64,000 nucleotides of DNA, taken from assembly GCF_001686925.1 (NCBI RefSeq), contig NZ_LVEN01000002.1, positions 62,001 to 126,000 on the forward strand, given 5' to 3'. This document shows, in pieces, positions 62,844-64,000 of this stretch (positions within the stretch are counted from its first letter, which is position 1; every line of letters starts with the position of its first letter). Source of the stretch: Flavobacterium piscis (lineage in GTDB: Bacteria; Bacteroidota; Bacteroidia; Flavobacteriales; Flavobacteriaceae). A program made the translations under genes and the position numbers. A model generated the notes under the pieces. That model had not been told where the DNA came from. It saw only the letters and a list, made by a program, of their open reading frames with translations, and ran no database searches.

Positions 62844-64000
62844 ATGCAGATATCATTATTATATAAAAAAATAACCCCTTTTGTTAAGCCTTACAAAAAG
62901 ATGGTTATAGCTACTTTACTGCTTACTTTTTTAGGATCGTTTGCTGCTCAGGTAAATGCATTAATATTAAAGTACACGGTAGATTCTATAAGTGATCTGA
63001 TGGTGGCGCACGAACCTTTGTCGAAAGGGTTTCATTTATTAGGTATTATAAGTATCGTTTTACTTTCGAAAGAATTGATTTATTCTGTGGTGCAATTTGG
63101 TCAGAAATTTTATGGCGAAAAACTGCGCATCTTTATAACGCGTGACATATCTCAGGCAATCGTAGAAAAGATCCTGAGTTATCGAATGGAGTTTTATACT
63201 TCTAATGAAAATGAAAGCGGCAAACTTCAAACCAGAATCGACCTCGGAATTAGCAGTTTAACACGATTGGTCCAGAATTTTTTTATTGATATTATGCCTT
63301 TATTTGCTAATGCTTTTGTTGCTTTGGCGATAATGTTTTATGCCAATGTATATGTAGGTTTGGTGAGTTTGTGTATTATTCCCATTTATTTTTATATCAG
63401 TCAGCTGCAAGCTACTAAACTAAGTGGTTTTAGACGAAGAATGCGTAATTATCGTGAGACTAAGAACAACGGAATTATTAGTTTAATCGAGTCTATAACG
63501 GTTATAAAATCGTTTGTACGGGAACCAATGGAAGCCAACCGACATAAAGATATTCAGTTCGAAATGACCGAGAATCAGCTTGAAACCAGAAAAACCAGTT
63601 TTATTTTTGAAAGCGTAAAAGGTTTTGTAGAGCAAATAGGAGTCGTGATTATCATTATTCTAACAGCTTATTTTGTGCTCAACAACACCATGACAATTGG
63701 TGCAATCATGTTTCATATTATGTTATTTAATAATGTATCTGCGCCAATCAGGCAATTGCATCGTATTTATGATGAAGTAAATGATGCTTTGATTTATTCT
63801 GAGGGTTTCTTTGATATTTTAGAATCAGATAATGAAAAGGAAACCAGCGGCGATTATATTCCGGATAAAATAGTAGGACTTATAGAAGTTAAAAATGTAG
63901 ATTTTGTGTATCCAAATGGTACAAAAGCCCTTTGGGATATTAATTTTACAATAAAACCAAATGAAACAACTGCTTTGGTGGGGTTAAGCGGTGCCGGAAA
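62844..64000 (+). CDS. ABC exporter, permease-ATPase fusion (cut by window end)
   Basis: The 385 visible residues hold the six-helix transmembrane domain of a type IV ABC exporter (helices within about 19-45, 60-80, 140-190 and 255-300) and the start of the nucleotide-binding domain. The Walker A GLSGAGK is just visible at the window end. The coupling-helix region (SLIESITVIKSFVREPMEANRH) is typical of lipid, drug or peptide exporters such as the MsbA/ABCB type. The sequence runs off the window, so length and substrate cannot be judged. Confidence 0.9.
   Translation, partial: MQISLLYKKITPFVKPYKKMVIATLLLTFLGSFAAQVNALILKYTVDSISDLMVAHEPLSKGFHLLGIISIVLLSKELIYSVVQFGQKFYGEKLRIFITRDISQAIVEKILSYRMEFYTSNENESGKLQTRIDLGISSLTRLVQNFFIDIMPLFANAFVALAIMFYANVYVGLVSLCIIPIYFYISQLQATKLSGFRRRMRNYRETKNNGIISLIESITVIKSFVREPMEANRHKDIQFEMTENQLETRKTSFIFESVKGFVEQIGVVIIIILTAYFVLNNTMTIGAIMFHIMLFNNVSAPIRQLHRIYDEVNDALIYSEGFFDILESDNEKETSGDYIPDKIVGLIEVKNVDFVYPNGTKALWDINFTIKPNETTALVGLSGAG

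Overview
The window looks like chromosomal DNA of a Flavobacterium-type member of the Bacteroidota. It is AT-rich, has SusC/SusD outer-membrane pairs, a type IX secretion (T9SS) sorting tail on a protease, many lipoproteins with short lipoboxes, promoters of the TAnnTTTG type, almost no Shine-Dalgarno sites, and flavobacterial families such as DUF3810, DUF4268 and DUF4956. I saw no rRNA, tRNA, CRISPR array, insertion sequence or prophage.

Layout. 0.3-6.4 kb: guaA, two LysM proteins and an OsmC protein. 6.4-24.3 kb: a glycan-utilisation locus. A minus-strand block (SusC, SusD, DUF3472 lipoprotein, GH109-like and GH35 enzymes) faces a LacI-type regulator and a plus-strand block (GHMP kinase, nucleotidyltransferase, sugar permease, NagB-deacetylase fusion). 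Two duplicated promoter modules, each with a pair of 14-bp operators, precede susC and the kinase, so one regulator probably controls both arms. The enzymes suggest a substrate containing galactose and N-acetylgalactosamine or N-acetylglucosamine. 24.5-41 kb: mostly housekeeping genes (pyrG, yidC, mnmA, a NUDIX hydrolase, an acyltransferase) mixed with small membrane or exported proteins and flavobacterial intergenic palindromes.

41-49.7 kb: an ECF sigma factor with a membrane partner, divergent from an unusual two-gene unit. Its first gene is a SusC-like barrel with no plug domain (and a one-base frameshift). Its second is a 1511-residue alpha-2-macroglobulin-like protein with a thioester motif (CFEQ) and a TonB plug domain inside it. 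The pair looks like a TonB receptor split between two genes. 49.7-53.3 kb: a DUF3810 protease-like protein, a toxin-antitoxin pair, pepD and a tiny lysine-rich protein.

53.35-56.83 kb: five small unrelated genes, all on the minus strand, separated by imperfect palindromes of 130-132 bp. The ends of each gene segment match each other (for example GTTAGCAAA with TTTGCTAAC, GTTATAC with GTATAAC), while the long palindrome is shared. This is the geometry expected of integron gene cassettes with attC sites, but no integrase is present and the core heptamers are not the classical ones. With the split receptor it is the most interesting part of the window. 57-64 kb: a carboxypeptidase-regulatory-like protein, a LuxR-type regulator, a repeat-rich lipoprotein, a DEAD-box helicase, rdgB and the first part of an ABC exporter cut by the window end.

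All functions are read from motifs and remembered family features; no database search was possible.
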